64,000 nt of DNA from Omphiscola glabra. Its lineage: Eukaryota; Mollusca; Gastropoda; Lymnaeidae. The translations under genes and the position numbers were made by a program. Position 1 is the first letter of the stretch. Every line of letters starts with the position of its first letter. The notes beneath the pieces are model-generated. The model ran no database searches. It was not told the DNA's origin and worked only from the letters and a program-made list of their open reading frames with translations. The stretch is from the NCBI GenBank assembly GCA_964017045.1, contig OZ024808.1, positions 18,841,284 to 18,905,283 of the forward strand, written 5' to 3'. Below, piece by piece: positions 23,960 through 37,064 of the stretch.

Positions 23960-24325
23960 GGTGTGAAGACACTGGCTAGTGAAGGTCGCTAGTATTTCGT
24001 CTTACAGTGGGCTAACTCACTGGCTAGTGAAGGTCGCTAGTATTTCGTCTTAAAGTGGGCTAACTCACTGGCTAGTGAAGGACGCTAGTATTTCGTCTTA
24101 CAGTGGGCTAACTCACTGGCTAGCGAAGGAAGCTAGTATTTCGTCCTACAGTGGGCTAACTCACTGGCTAGTATAGGTCGCTAGTACTTCATCTTGACAG
24201 TGAGCTATACCACTGGCTAATGTAATTCTCTAGTATTTCAATATACGAGCTATATCATTGGCTAATGTAACTCTCTTGTACTTCATCTTCACAGTGAGCT
24301 GTACCACTGGCTAATGTTATAGCTC
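23960..24325. repeat. 48-bp minisatellite, about 7 copies
   Basis: Core tcgctagtatttcgtcttac with cactggctagtgaagg, period about 48. The right-hand copies are strongly diverged. Confidence 0.92.
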
Positions 24326-25075
24326 CCTTGTATTTGATTTCTCCGCTATGCAATATTCTTTTCGAATTTTCGGTATAATATTCAGCATTGGAATCTGAGC
24401 CTCACTCCCCCCCCCCCCTCCCATCCTCGCGCCCTTAACTCCATGACTGACGTAATTTTCTGGACGCGAAAGTGAAACCGGAATATTGAGTTGTGTTGAT
24501 TTCTTTCTCAATAATCTATCAATAGCCCTGCATATTCAAATGTGTACAAATAGAACTGTCTTAATATAAAGTAACATTTGAGAAATGAGAGACACTCCCG
24601 TGGTCTTTTGAAGTTAAGGAACGCAAAATTAATTAAAAATAATAAATTAAATCACCACGGAAATGCAGTTGAAGCGAAACGAAATTAGGTTCTCAAAAAT
24701 ATGATTATGGGATTTTTTTCTCTTTTCTTTTTTTTCTTTTTTCTTTTGGATTGAAATTTAGTTTTAAAAAGGGATTTTAATTAATTGGCGTCCAATTTAA
24801 TTTTTATTTTTTAAATTGATTGCTTTTTTTCTGTGTGATTTTCGGATCTGTTTTTAATTATGGACATTTAAGTGGATGAAAAACACAACATGAGCGCGAA
24901 GCCACAGAGATCCTTTCTTTCATTTCGGGCGGTGGAGTAGTTATGTATCTTCCCCCAACTCTAAGCTAAACTGTGGCACGATTCCAGGACATTATCTACA
25001 GGGGCGTCATCTCAGGTTTTTTTTTCAGGTTGGGGGAGAGGCAAAAAAAACGAAATTTGGTCGGCTTGTCAAGTT
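24326..25075. other. unassigned AT-rich sequence
   Basis: No gene. The sequence caggggcgtcatctcagg near 25000 resembles the outer end of a TIR element, but no partner end is seen. Confidence 0.5.
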
Positions 25076-25245
25076 GTTTATAACATTGTTTATTCCATGA
25101 CATTATTCTATGACATTATTTATTCCATGACATTATTCTATGACATTATTTATTCCATGACCACATTCGTCGAGATTATTTATTCCATGACATTATTCCA
25201 TGACATTTTTCCATGAAATTATTTATCCCATGACGTTACTCTATG
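25076..25245. repeat. degenerate about 28-bp minisatellite
   Basis: Units of tattccatgacattattcta with variable length, about 6 copies. Confidence 0.85.
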
Positions 25246-25894
25246 AAATTATTACACAATTTTATTTCATAGCGGATTTCACGAACGATATTCTACGACT
25301 CCTGATCTTCGTGGGAAACCATTTACTATTGACAACTCAACCCCCCCCCCCCCCCCCCGGGGTCGCCCAATCCTTCTCCCCTGTACTATGTCGTGCCTTT
25401 TTAAGAACACACAAATGGCCTGAGCTACAGAAAAGTCAACGAAGACCGAAAACATCTTACAGAAATTCCCCCCCCCCCTTGCCCAAACTCCACTTTCGTG
25501 TGTATTTGGGACTGCAGGGAGAGTGTCGGGTGTTGTGGAAATCTTCTTTAGAAAGTCAGGGAGATTCTTGGTTGTTTGGTGAAAGAGTTTTCGTGGAGGG
25601 AGAAGGAAAGGGTGGACTGAAAGGCTTTACGGGTGCGGAGGTGAAGGGGTGGGGGAGTGAAAGTGTTTCCAGCGTGAAATCAACTTATAGGAATTCGATG
25701 TGTCTGTTTGTCACCACTAGTCAGACGTCTGCTATTACAAGTGAATTTGATGGTTTCTTAAGGAAACGCCGATTCCTCTCTGAGCGGGTAAAAAGGAATT
25801 TGGAGTTCTTCTTTAGTGGTAAAAATGTTGGTTAGGGAGCTGGAAAGAGTTGGCGTTATAGACTTAGGGGATCTGGTAGTTAATGTTTAAGTGA
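25246..25894. other. unassigned sequence
   Basis: A 211-codon plus-strand frame (25200-25835) crosses the repeat and two C runs. It shows no domain, no signal and no splice context, so I do not call it a gene. Confidence 0.5.
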
Positions 25895-26050
25895 AGGGCT
25901 TTAAGGGTGCTGATAGCAAGGGTGGTGTAAGTAATGGACTGGGGGTGCTGATAGCAAGGGTGGGTGTAAGTAATGGACTTAGGGATGCTGATAGCAAGGG
26001 TGGTGTAAGTAATGGACTGGGGGGGCTGATAACAAGGGTGGTGTAAGTAT
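25895..26050. repeat. 37-bp minisatellite, about 4 copies
   Basis: Core tgatagcaagggtggtgtaa followed by gtaatggact, period about 37. Confidence 0.93.
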
Positions 26051-27644
26051 TGGACTTAAGTGTGTCTATAGAAATTGTGAATAAGTAGAAATATAATGTT
26101 CTCAAAGAAAATTTCGTGATTTTCTGTCGAGTTTTGTTAAGACACTGCGAAAAGATAAATGTTCACAAATGCTTGATTGATGACGCAACTATTAGGTCTA
26201 CTACACTGACCAGGGAAACAGTGAGATCATGCCGTGAAACATTTGGACATATTCTTTGACTTCAGGGGGATAAAAATGTTCTTATAAGCTTAAAAATAAT
26301 ATCTGAGGAATTCTTTTTTTTTATATAAAATCTTTTGGACATTTATTTATTTAATTTTTGTGTGTTGAAAAGACCTTGTTGAGATGACAGTTTTTTTCAA
26401 ATAAATAAAAATAACATATCTAGATTCAGTAAATTGGCGTAGATTTTCTTGGAATGGCCAGGATTCTGGAAGTATGTCAGCTAGTGCTACATTAATTATC
26501 TCAACGGACCTTTAATAAATGGACGTTAATAAATCCAACTTTAATAAAAAGAACATTAATGAATCCACCTTTTAATAAATGGAGATCAATAAAAGGTCTG
26601 TCATTTGACAAAAGTCTTCCATTTATAAAAGTCTACCCTTTAAAGATTTCCGCCCTTTAACAAAAGTCTTCCACAGATAAATGTTTGTCATGGCATCCAT
26701 TAGGGATGGATTTAGCAACAAATTTATTAATCCGCGAATAGAAACGTGTCATAACAACTCAATAAACATATTTTTATTTTTTTTTAAATTTACGATAACT
26801 CGAATTCTTAAAATTGAAATTGATCACATGGATAAAAAGAAACAATCTTAAAATTTAAAATAAAAATAAATTATAATACTATAAAGAAAGAAAAAATTAA
26901 ATAAATGTTTGTCAGGTGAAATGACAATTTTAATCCAGGAGACGTTGTGGCAAAGAATTTACCATTAGTGCATGCAGTGGGACAACAGCCTCAGCAATGA
27001 ATACATTTAAAAACACGAATCAGCTATTTTTGATACAGCTCAAACCGTTTCTCTGTCATGGTATTAAAACTGTTTTTTTTTCTTTCTGGTGGCAGCAGAA
27101 ATGCCCCCCCCCCCCCAAACCAATTTCCGTATTTAACCGGACAACGGCCTTTGCTAAGCCGATTATGCTCCGAGGCTTGGTATTAAAAGCGGATGCGGGC
27201 AGGAGAGTAGCCGGACGAAATTGGTGGCGCCCCCCTTGCGGAAGAAAAGCCAGAACAATGAGCAGATAACTCGATGTGGTAAACAAGGGCAATAAATCAT
27301 GACTGCGAGTGATTAGCTACTTGAGTGAAAAGTATTTTTCTCACGCGAGCCAAGTCGTAAATCTGTTCCTACACGCAACGGGGATTTTATTGATTGGAAG
27401 TAAGTCATTAATTTTTGCGGGTATAGTGTTACACCGGTCTTAAGGAAATAACATACCATGTCATATAAATAATATGCTGATACGGGATTTCTGCTTCTCA
27501 AAGTCTTTAAAAAAAATTAAACTTCATGAAACTCTTGCACAGTCTTCATACTTTATTTGCAGCTTTGAAATCCTGATATTTATATTTCAAGTCTTCACTG
27601 TACGTGAGGGTGAGCTCTGGTCTAGATTTGTTTCAAAGTGTCCA
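26051..27644. other. unassigned AT-rich sequence
   Basis: No supported gene. Degenerate taataaatggacgtt-like repeats at about 26505-26700. A C run near 27104. Confidence 0.5.
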
Positions 27645-29185
27645 AAAAGTGGTACCAGCTACACACATCATGGTGGCTGGGGGGTGACAAGTGGTACCAG
27701 CTAAACACATAATGGTGGCTGGGGGGTGACAAGTGGTACCAGCTACACACATAATGGTGGCTGGGGGTGACAAGTGGTACCAGCTACACACATCCTTGTG
27801 GCTGGGGGGTGACAAGTGGTACCAGCTACACACATAATGGTGGCTGGGGGGTGACAAGTGGTACCAGCTACACACATAATGGTGGCTGGGGGGGTGACAA
27901 GTGGTACCAGCTACACACATAATGGTGGATGGGGGTGACAAGTGGTACCAGCTACACACATAATGGTGGCTGGGGGTGACAAATGGTACCAGCTACACAC
28001 ATAATGGTGGCTGGGGGATGACAAGTGGTACCAGCTACACACATCATGGTGGCTGGGGGGTGACAAGTGGTACCAGCTACACACATCATGCGGGCTGGGG
28101 GTGACAAGTGGTACCAGCTACACACATCATGTTGGCTGGGGGGTGACAAGTGGTACCAGCTACACACATAATGGTGGCTGGGGGGACAAGTGGTACCAGC
28201 TACACACATTATGGTGGCTGGGGGAATTGACAAGTGGTACCAGCTACACACATCATGGTGGCTGGGGGTGACAAGTGGTACCAGCTACACACATCATGGT
28301 GGCTGGGGGTGACAAATGGTAACAGCTACACACATAATGGTGGCTGGGGGTGACAAGTGGTACCAGCTACACATAATGGTGGCTGGGGTTGACAAGTGGT
28401 ACCAGCTACACACATAATGGTGGCTGGGGGGTGACAAGTGGTACCAGCTACACCATAATGGTGGCTGGGGGTGACAAGTGGTACCAGCTACACACATCAT
28501 GGTGGCTGGGGGTGACAAGTGGTACCAGCTACACACATAATGGTGGCTGCGGGTGACAAGTGGTACCAGCTACACACATAAAGGTGGCTGGGGGGTGACA
28601 AGTGGTACCAGCTATACACATAATGGTGGCTGGGGGTGACAAGTGGTACCAGCTACACACATAATGGTGGCTAGGGGGTGATAAGTGGTACCCGCTACAC
28701 ACATAATGGTGGCTGGGGGTGACAAGTGGTACCAGCTACACACATAATGGTGGCTGGGGGTGACAAGTGGTAACAGCTACACACATTATGGTGGCTGGGG
28801 GTGACAAGTGGTACCAGCTACACACATTATGGTGGCTGGGGGGTGACAAGTGGTACCAGCTACACACATTATGGTGGCTGGGGGGTGACAAGTGGTACCA
28901 GCTACACACATCATGGTGGCTGGGGGGTGACAAGTGGTACCAGCTAAACACATCATGGTGGCTGGGGTCGACAAGTGCTACCAGCTACACATCATGGTGG
29001 CTGGGGGGTGACAAGTGGTACCAGCTACACACATAATGGTGGCTGGGGGTGACAAGTGGTACCAGCTACACACATTATGGTGGCTGGGGTGTGACAAGTG
29101 GTACCAGCTACACACATAATGGGGGCTGGGGGGTGACAAGTGGTACCAGCTAAACACATCATGATGGCTGGAGGGTGACATACTG
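27645..29185. repeat. 41-42-bp minisatellite, about 37 copies
   Basis: Core acaagtggtaccagctacac followed by acataatggtggctgggg. The G run at the unit end varies in length, so unit length oscillates between 41 and 42 and reading frames break. Each unit carries ggtacc. Confidence 0.97.
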
Positions 29186-29267
29186 TGAGGCAATGAACCA
29201 GGGACAGTTAGAGCAGGAAATGTTTGTTTTAATTACGCAGATGAAATAGCGATTGACAACAGCTTTC

Positions 29268-29838
29268 CCCTGACTGGTTACCTGATCACGGTGGTAATGC
29301 TATACTTCTGGCCATCTCTTGCAGTTACCTGATCACGTGGGTAATGCTATGCTTCTGGTCATCTCTTGCAGTTACCTGATCACGGTGGTAATGCTATACT
29401 TCTGGTCATCTCTTGCAGTTACCTGATCAAGGTGGTAATGCTATACTTCTGGTCATCTCTTGCAGTTACCTGATCACAGTGGTAATGCTATACTTCTGGT
29501 CATCTCTTGCAGTTACCTGATCAAGGTGGTAATGCTATACTTCTGGTCATCTCTTGCAGTTACCTGATCACGGTGGTAATGCTACACTTCAGGTCATCTC
29601 TTGCAGTGACCTGATAACGGTGGTAATGCTACACTTCTGGTCATCTCTTGCAGTTACCTGATCACGGTGGTAATGCTATACTTCTGGTCATCTCTTGCAG
29701 TTACCTGATCAATGTGGTAATGCTATACTTCTGGTCGTCTCTTGCAGTTACCTGATCACAGTGGTAATGCTATACTTCTTGTCATATCTTGCAGTTACCT
29801 GATCACAGTGGTAATGCTACACTTCTGGTCGCCTCTTG
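29268..29838. repeat. 47-bp minisatellite, about 12 copies
   Basis: Core gcagttacctgatcacggtg followed by gtaatgctatacttctgg, period 47. It begins about 80 bp after the previous, unrelated array. Confidence 0.97.
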
Positions 29839-30768
29839 CACCGGGGAAATGTGAGTGTTTAGAAGAGATTAGGGAATTTATTTGCGAGTATATAGGGAAC
29901 CCGATGAGGAAGTAGATGAAGAGTAGATGGAGTGATCGATTTGGGAATGGATGGAGGAAAAGATGGGATCTATTTTAAAGAAAAAATGAAGCCTACTACA
30001 AAAAAACACACATAATTTTGGATTAAAATTATATTTACTGATGTGTATGTCCTTAAATCCACACCTCATGTAATCGGGTGGGTGAGAGTGGGTTGGCGGG
30101 TGGAGAAGTCGGTGCTTTTCACTAATTACCATTACAACAGAGAAAGAAATCATCCCTCATAGGATAGGCTGATGAGTCTCCAAGGTAATGGATTAGGAAG
30201 TCAGCTAGTAATATCGATTGTAAGATGAGGCTTGGACGACGGCATCAAGGGTTCACCAGCAGTGCGCTGGAGATGTGTCGGCCACTTGTTACACTTTCCC
30301 TTGGGGGAGCGCCGTCTGGTGGCAGCCGACTAGAAAATGGCGGCTCTGGGAATATCCGAAAGTTTGAGGGAGGAAAATTAATTTCGGTATGTGAGAATTC
30401 GGTTGACTGCAAAAAAAAAGGGGGGGGGGGGGGGGTCGCATGGGTATTTAAAAATCTGTTGAATACAGAAGGGTATGAGTGGGTTTTTAAAATACCTACT
30501 GAGTACATAGTTATATGAAATAGTGTTCAAGGGTGACAGTCATAGAAAGTTGAATTAGCTTTACTGTTTCCATTGAAAGAAATAAAACACAGTTTCTCAG
30601 CCTTTCCCAGTCACGACCCCCTTTTTAAAAAAAATCAAAAAGTTACCAAAGAGTTATTTTTATAGAAGCAAAGAGTCCAGCGTCGCCCCACCCCCACCCC
30701 CATTATATTAAATACAAATGATAAATACAAGAATACGTATTAAAAACAATACATTTTATAGTCTAGTG
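29839..30768. other. unassigned sequence with a truncated MITE end
   Basis: No gene. Near 30590-30620, cacagtttctcagcctttcc resembles the end of the ttctcaacct hAT MITE family with no partner end. A 16-base G run lies near 30420. Confidence 0.5.
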
Positions 30769-30926
30769 CAGCGGTTCTTAATCTGTGGAGGGTCGCGTGA
30801 CCCTTTCAGAGGGGTCGCCTAAGACCATCTGAAAAGGCATATACTCTACAGTTATAAAGTATCAACGAAAATAACATGAGGAACTGTGTTACAGGGTCGC
30901 GGCATTAGGAAGGTTGAGAACCACTG
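30769..30926. mobile_element. 158-bp hAT MITE, unexpanded copy
   Basis: Ends cagcggttcttaatct and aggttgagaaccactg. Flanking 8-mers gtctagtg (30761-30768) and gtcaagtg (30927-30934) match at 7 of 8 positions. It carries one diverged copy of the 31-bp segment amplified in the element at 19729-20607. Confidence 0.88.
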
Positions 30927-30934
30927 GTCAAGTG

Positions 30935-31257
30935 TTTCAATCGACACCCCCCCCCCCGGCAGAACACCTTCAGTGACACGAGCTTGGGTCGCGACCCAGG
31001 TGTTAAGGACCAGGGTGTTCGAAGATGTCAATGTTATCAAAGGCCACCGTCCAGAAGTTGAGAGGGTGTCATTCAGGTTCGTGCAGTGTATATCAAATAA
31101 CACCGATGGTGGAAATGAAGCAAGTTAGACAAGTCAACGGGACACGTATGTTGAACGTTGACTCAAGTGGTACTGGTATCGTCTTTGCAACTCTTCGGTG
31201 TCGCATGTGGCAAAATGGTTTCTAAAGAGATTAGGTCATCCCAACGCCTTGTGGTCA
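30935..31257. other. unassigned sequence
   Basis: No supported gene. A C run lies near 30950. Confidence 0.5.
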
Positions 31258-31520
31258 TTTCACGCTTTGAGGTTAAACTAATCTAGAAATTAGATAATTC
31301 TACGCCATGTGGTTAAACTAATCTAGAGATTAAGTGATTCTACCCACTATGGTTAAAATAATCAAGAGATTAGCTACTTCTACGCCGTGTGGTTAAACTA
31401 ATCTACAGATTAGGTCATTCTACCCACTGTGGTTAAACTTATCTAGAGATTTGATAATTCCACAATCTAAATACTAGATTCCTGGTTGAAGGGTATAGTT
31501 GAAACTAATCTGTAGATTAG
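31258..31520. repeat. 40-bp minisatellite, about 6 copies
   Basis: Core tggttaaactaatctagaga followed by ttaggtcattctac, period about 40, diverging to the right. Confidence 0.92.
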
Positions 31521-31989
31521 ATCATCCCATTTACTGCGGTTCGATTATCCCAAGGGACGTTATAACAGTAACAAATTTGGGGTTGGTTACGTGAGTCGCG
31601 TCCCCTCCCCTCCCCCCTCTCTAAAGCTCTCTCCTCTGTGTTTTGACAGATTATGCCAACTGTTAGAGTACCACCGACGCCCTCACCCGATGCCGTCGTT
31701 CCCGCCTCCCCCCGGCCCCCTTTTCATGGTGGCGTGCTGGAAGTTCTCCCCCCTAACTTGATTTACCTCCCTTGAAGAAACGTGTCCGCGCGACCAAGTG
31801 AAACAGCCGCCACTTTCTATTCATGACTTGCCAGTGTGACGGCTGTGTGTGGGTGGGGTATGTGGGGTATGTGGGGGTGCGTGTGGGGCGGGTGGGTTGG
31901 TTGGGGGGGGGCGTTTTCCATTTAAGGGTATTGTGGAAGAGCGTTGGGAGCAATTTATATTAATGTTTACTATTTTGTGAACCTGGTAG
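31521..31989. other. unassigned sequence
   Basis: No gene. GT/G-rich around 31850-31915. Confidence 0.5.
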
Positions 31990-32580
31990 GGAGGGTGGGG
32001 CGAGAGTGGTGGAGAGCTTGGTGGAGAGAGTGGGGGCGAGAGTGGTGGAGAGCTTGGTGAGAGAGTGGGGGCGAGAGTGGTGGAGAGCTTGGGGAGAGAG
32101 TGGGGGCGAGAGTGGTGGAGAGAGTGGGGGCGAGAGTGGTGGAGAGCTTGGTGGAGAGAGTGGGGGCGAGAGTGGTGGAGAGCTTGGTGAGAGAGTGGGG
32201 TCGAGAGTGGTGGAGAGCTTGGGGGAGAGAGTGGGGGCGAGAGTGGTGGAGAGCTTGGTGGAGATAGTGGGGGCGAGAGTGGTGGATAGCTTGGGGAGAG
32301 AGTGGGGGTGAGAGTGGTGGAGAGCTTGGGGGAGAGAGTGGGGGCGAGAGTGGTGGAGAGCTTGGTGGAGATAGTGGGGTCGAGAGTGGTGGAGAGCTTG
32401 GTGGAGAGCCTGGTGGAGAGAGTGGGGGCGAGAGTGGTGGAGAGCTTGGGGAGAGAGGTGGGGGCGAGAGTGGTGGAGAGCTTGGGGGAGAGAGTGGGGG
32501 CGAGAGTGGTGGAGAGCCTGGGGAGAGAGAGGGGACGAGAGTGGTGGAGAGCTTGGGGGAGAGAGTGGGGGAGAGTGATA
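31990..32580. repeat. G-rich 35-36-bp minisatellite, about 16 copies
   Basis: Core gtgggggcgagagtggtgga followed by gagcttgg, unit length 33-36. The plus strand is almost pure purine plus T, with GGGG or GGGGG in each unit. Confidence 0.95.
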
Positions 32581-33199
32581 GGGGTGACAGTGACAGTTAC
32601 CATCAAGAGGATCAAATTAATAATTTGGACTATATGCCATCTTTTCATACGTCCTACACAATTTCTGATAAATGATCTGAAGAAATTTGTTACCATAGGC
32701 AAAAGTAAGACATCTGTTGCCATAGACAAAGAAAGATATTGGTTGCCAGGGAACCAAAATAAGACATGTATTGACAGAGATAGAGAGGTGGAAGGGGTAA
32801 AACCAATAGAGATCAAAGAGACAGAGACAACAAATAGCAACGGTTGTTGAGGGAGTGAGGCTGAGGATGAAAAAGAGAAAGAACGAAAGCGAGATAAAAA
32901 GATAGAGAAATATTAAGAGAACGAGTTGGAGAGAGAGAGAGAGAGAGAGAGACAATAAGTCAATGAGACAGAATGAGAAAAATAAAGAGAAACGGGGATC
33001 AAGGAAGTAGCAATATATAGGAGAGTGCGATCTTTTAATAGTGTAACTGTGGCCAATATCTTAAGTACAAGAGAGGTTGACGTTAGAGAGTCATGGCTTA
33101 TGTTTCAGAGCTCAGATAAAGACGCTCTTCACATCTCTTACCCCAACAGAAGACCAAGAGTTGTCTATGTTGTGACTTATATTGGGTTCTTGGTTATAT
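32581..33199. other. unassigned purine-rich sequence
   Basis: A purine-rich plus strand continues to about 33010, with a (ga)n microsatellite at about 32926-32952. No gene seen. Confidence 0.55.
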
Positions 33200-34200
33200 A
33201 TACACATGGGCACTCTACACACACGGGTACTCTACACACATGGGTACTCTACACACATGGGCACTCTACACACATGGGCACTCTACACACATGGGCACTC
33301 TACACACATGGGCACTCTACACACATGGGCACTCTACACACATGGGCACTCTACACACACGGGCACTCTACACACATGGGCACTCTACACACACGGGCAC
33401 TCTACACACATGGGCACTCTACACACACGGGTACTCTACACACATGGGTACTCTACACACACGGGCACTCTACACACATGGGTACTCTACACACATGGGC
33501 ACTCTACACACACGGGCACTCTACACACATGGGTACTCTACACACATGGGTACTCTACACACATGGGCACTCTACACACATGGGTACTCTACACACATGG
33601 GTACTCTACACACATGGGTACTCTACACATATGGGTACTCTACACACATGGGTACTCTACACACATGGCATTCTATACACATGGGCATTCTATACACATG
33701 GCATTCTACACACATGGGCACTCTACACACATGGCATTCTATACACATGGGCATTCTATACACACGGGCACTCTACACACATGGCATTCTATACACATGG
33801 GCATTATATACACATATGCATTCTATACACATGGGCACTCTATACACATGGGCATTCTATACACACGGGCACTCTACACACATGGCATTCTATACACATG
33901 GGCATTATATACACATATGCATTCTATACACATGGGCACTCTATACACATGGGCATTCTATACACATGGACACTCTACACATATGGGCATTCTTTACACA
34001 CGGGCACTCTACACACATAGGCATTCTATACACATGTTCACTTTACACACATGGGCATTCTGTACACATAGGCACTCTATACACATGAGCATTCTACACA
34101 CATGGGCATTCTATACACAACAGCACTCCATGCACATGGGCATTCTACACTCATGGGAATTCTATACACATGAGCACTCTATGCTCATGGGCACACATAC
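33200..34200. repeat. 17-bp minisatellite, about 59 copies
   Basis: Core ctctacacacatgggca, period 17. The left half is nearly uniform; the right half (from about 33665) mixes 16-bp and tatacacat variants and decays towards 34200. As 17 is not a multiple of three, all plus frames are open by the same repeat. Confidence 0.97.
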
Positions 34201-35116
34201 ACTCGGGCACTTTAAAACCCATGGGCACAGCCATGTACCGAAGTTTACAATGCCCTTTATGCTTGTCTTATCTCGTCGTCCACCTGGATTGCCGCCCACT
34301 GACTCATTTATAGTTCATGTTTACTTCCTTCAATGGAAGGTTTGTTCCGCTTCTAGTTGTTTTTTTTTGTTTTGTTTTTTTTTTTGTTTCAGGTCTTACT
34401 TTTGAAGTTTTGAGATACGAAACTAAGTCGCATTTGTCTATCTTCGTATGCAGATATAAAGCACGTGCAGGTAACCACGTAAGCACGTGCAGATAAGCGC
34501 GTCAGATAAACGCACGGGATAAAATATATTGTTTTGTTTATCTTAAGCTATGAAATAACGAAAACTATCAAAAAATTATATGAGAAATGACATCAACAAA
34601 AAAGCCAAAATTTCAACAAAAAAAATAAAGCATACAAGGGTTCCAAACTTTGTATTTGACGGGTACATGGAAAAATCCTATGTGAATGATATCAATTGTT
34701 GGATCTATCAGTGTTTCTTATCACCTCTGTTGAACCTGTTTCTGTGCGCGGGCTTTACAACACTGAGTCGTGTGGCCGCTCGATGAGTATCATGTTGTGG
34801 GACTTCCCTTCTGGAGTAATACTGTGTTGCCCTACATCAGGCCTGGGGCAATGCGGTATTATCTGACGTCACGCCTGGAATAACACCGTGTGACTTTACT
34901 TCACGTCTGGAGGAGCCCTGTGTTACCTTACTTCATGTCTGGAGTAACACTGTGTTACTTTACTTCGCGTCGGGAGTAATGCCATAACACACAAACTAAC
35001 ACACAAAAACGGTTTTGTAAACATCTGTAAAATGTATTCTAAAAGTACTATTTCAAGCTGTTTACTTGATTGCACGGTGAAGATGATAAAACACTTAGTA
35101 ACTTAAACATCTTAAC
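34201..35116. other. unassigned sequence with degenerate repeats
   Basis: No supported gene. Degenerate units around ctggagtaacactgtgttac at about 34790-34985. Confidence 0.5.
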
Positions 35117-35229
35117 CAGGGGTGGTTTGGGGCCGGTTCGGTCAGGTTCGTGGGAACCGTTAGTTCAAAATAATAAATATGCCTAAAATCAAGAACTAAT
35201 TTCAACAAAAATCAAAACAACTAAAATAC

Positions 35230-35770
35230 TACATTCCAACAAACGATTTTCGAGATTTTATTGACAACAGGAATAGTGAACCTCCAGAATCAATTAAGAG
35301 GGAAAAAACAAATAATCATGACTATTGCTGTTAGTAGTGCAGAGGCTGAACGTGGCTTTAGTATAATGAACGTGGCTTTAGTATAATGAACGTGGCTTTA
35401 GTATAATGAACGTGGCTTTAGTATAATGAACGTGGCTTTAGTATCATGAACGTGGCTTTAGTATAATGAACGTGGCTTTAGTATAATGAACGTGGCTTTA
35501 GTATAATGAACGTGGCTTTAGTATAATGAACGTGGCTTTAGTATCATGAACGTGGCTTTAGTATAATGAACGTGGCTTTAGTATAATGAACGTGGCTTTA
35601 GTATAATGAACGATATTGCGACGAATGAGAGAAACATATTGTATGGTGACAAATTTATCGTGTCTGATGAGCATAAAAATCTTGGGCAAACCTGTAACTG
35701 CTTTTGATCCGGTACCTATGTAAAAACCTGGTTGAGAGGGCATAGGGACTCAAATGATACCAGAGTTAAA
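35230..35770 (+). mobile_element. hAT transposase C-terminal (dimerisation) remnant
   Basis: Before the array the frame reads FRDFIDNRN and then AVSSAEAERGFSIMN; after it NDIATNERNILYG, then YVKTWLRGHRDSNDTR. Together these form the hAT C-terminal dimerisation region (SSAEAERGFSxMN...TNxRNxL...PYVKTWLxxGHR). Stops, frame changes and a 20-bp tandem array break it. caggggtggtttgg at 35119 could be an outer element end, without a visible partner. Confidence 0.8.
35348..35607. repeat. 20-bp minisatellite, 13 copies, born in hAT transposase codons
   Basis: Unit gaacgtggctttagtataat repeated 13 times with almost no divergence. The unit encodes part of the ERGFSIMN motif of the surrounding hAT remnant. 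At 20 bp it shifts frame with each copy. Confidence 0.97.
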
Positions 35771-36413
35771 AATAGCGTACCTAGAAAATACTCATTAAAC
35801 GAAGAGGAATTGTAGAAATTAGCGTAGTCGATTTATTTACACTCAAATTAATTCTGTTCTAACTACTGCTGCGTCAATAATAAAAATTGAATTACATTTT
35901 GCTTATTTGTAGCTTCTTTGTTTGCTCATTTATTTGCTTATTTGTTTATGTACTAAAAAGACTATTCTAAAGACTTCTTACGAAACAAAAAAGAAATAGA
36001 AAAACGTGCTCTATTTGACTTCAAACACTTCAAAATGCCTTGGCGGATGGACCCGAAACTCCGCCGAAGGAGCTTCGTGGGCCCAGACGCCAGATCCCCT
36101 AATCGTAATTTGACTGACTGTGGCGGTGACCGATATGGCATAAGGGGACATACTAACTGCAAACCCTTTGTTACGGATTTGGCAATACACTGCTGATCTT
36201 AACCGTAGAAATCTGTCCCAGTGCGGGCATGACGATCGAGAACTTATTTTAAAAGAGTTTGCAAGGGTTTCATAGTTACAAAAAACAAATTGGAGAAATT
36301 GGAGATGATTGGTTTTTTTAATATTTGTCATTGGGTAAAAGGAGAGTTAGAGAACTAGACACAGAGGCAAAATCAGAGAAGGTTGGAAGAAAGAGATGAG
36401 CGACAAAGAGAAC

Positions 36414-36477
<64 letters not shown>

Positions 36478-36596
36478 AAGAAAGATAGATAAAGAGGGAG
36501 ATAGAAAGAGAGAGAAAGGGAGAGAGAGTGAGAGAGGGTAGGGATTGGGTGTAAGAGATTTTCTATCTAGGGCAGAAAAGACAGACAGCCGCAGAG
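35771..36596. other. unassigned sequence with (AG)n microsatellite
   Basis: A pure (ag)n run at about 36421-36474 within a longer purine-rich tract (36340-36545). No gene seen. Confidence 0.6.
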
Positions 36597-36776
36597 AAGG
36601 GGTTCTTAACATGTAGTCCAAGGACTCCTCGGGGATCTGTGGAAATATGTCAAGGGATCCATAAGTTACACTTCGTTTAAAATTAATGTGCATCTCAATC
36701 CTTTGTTTTTAAGTCCGTAGCCTTAATATGACGGTCAAAGGGGTCCTCAGATCCAGAATGGGCTAAGAACCCCTGA
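36597..36776. mobile_element. MITE-like element, ggggttcttaac ends
   Basis: Inverted ends aggggttcttaac and ctaagaacccct enclose about 180 bp. No 8-bp target duplication is visible. Related in end sequence to the hAT MITEs in this window but a different subfamily. Confidence 0.55.
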
Positions 36777-37064
36777 CTTAGAAAATGCATGAAACAAAAC
36801 AAAAAAGCTCACCGAAAAACGACTTAGATTTCACTGGAGTGACGTCCACACGACCAGCTTCAATAACGGTCATTGTCGTACCAGATGTTTGAAGTGATGA
36901 GAAAGGCAATGGTTTTTACTCGTCACTGTGTCGTTCAGCATGAAAGAAGCTCTCTGAGACAAAAATAGAACAGCTTTGCAGGGCATGCTTAAGTTTCTAC
37001 AACGTGAAAACTTCAACATTTTTCTTTACCCTGTATAGAAGCAAGTACTCAAAGGTTAACTGTT

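Noticed and set aside
25200..25835. 211-codon plus-strand reading frame
   Set aside because: Starts inside a degenerate repeat and crosses two poly-C runs that give poly-Pro; no recognisable domain or splice sites.
31530..31560. Possible tRNA T-arm (ggttcgattatcc)
   Set aside because: No matching acceptor stem, anticodon arm or B-box geometry around it.
31821..32850. Minus-strand 339-codon Pro/Ser/Thr-rich mucin-like frame
   Set aside because: Covers the G-rich 35-36-bp array and its purine-rich flank; composition alone explains the frame.
33025..34405. Plus-strand frames of up to 407 codons rich in His, Thr and Tyr
   Set aside because: Read-through of the 17-bp array in all three frames; not a histidine-rich protein gene.
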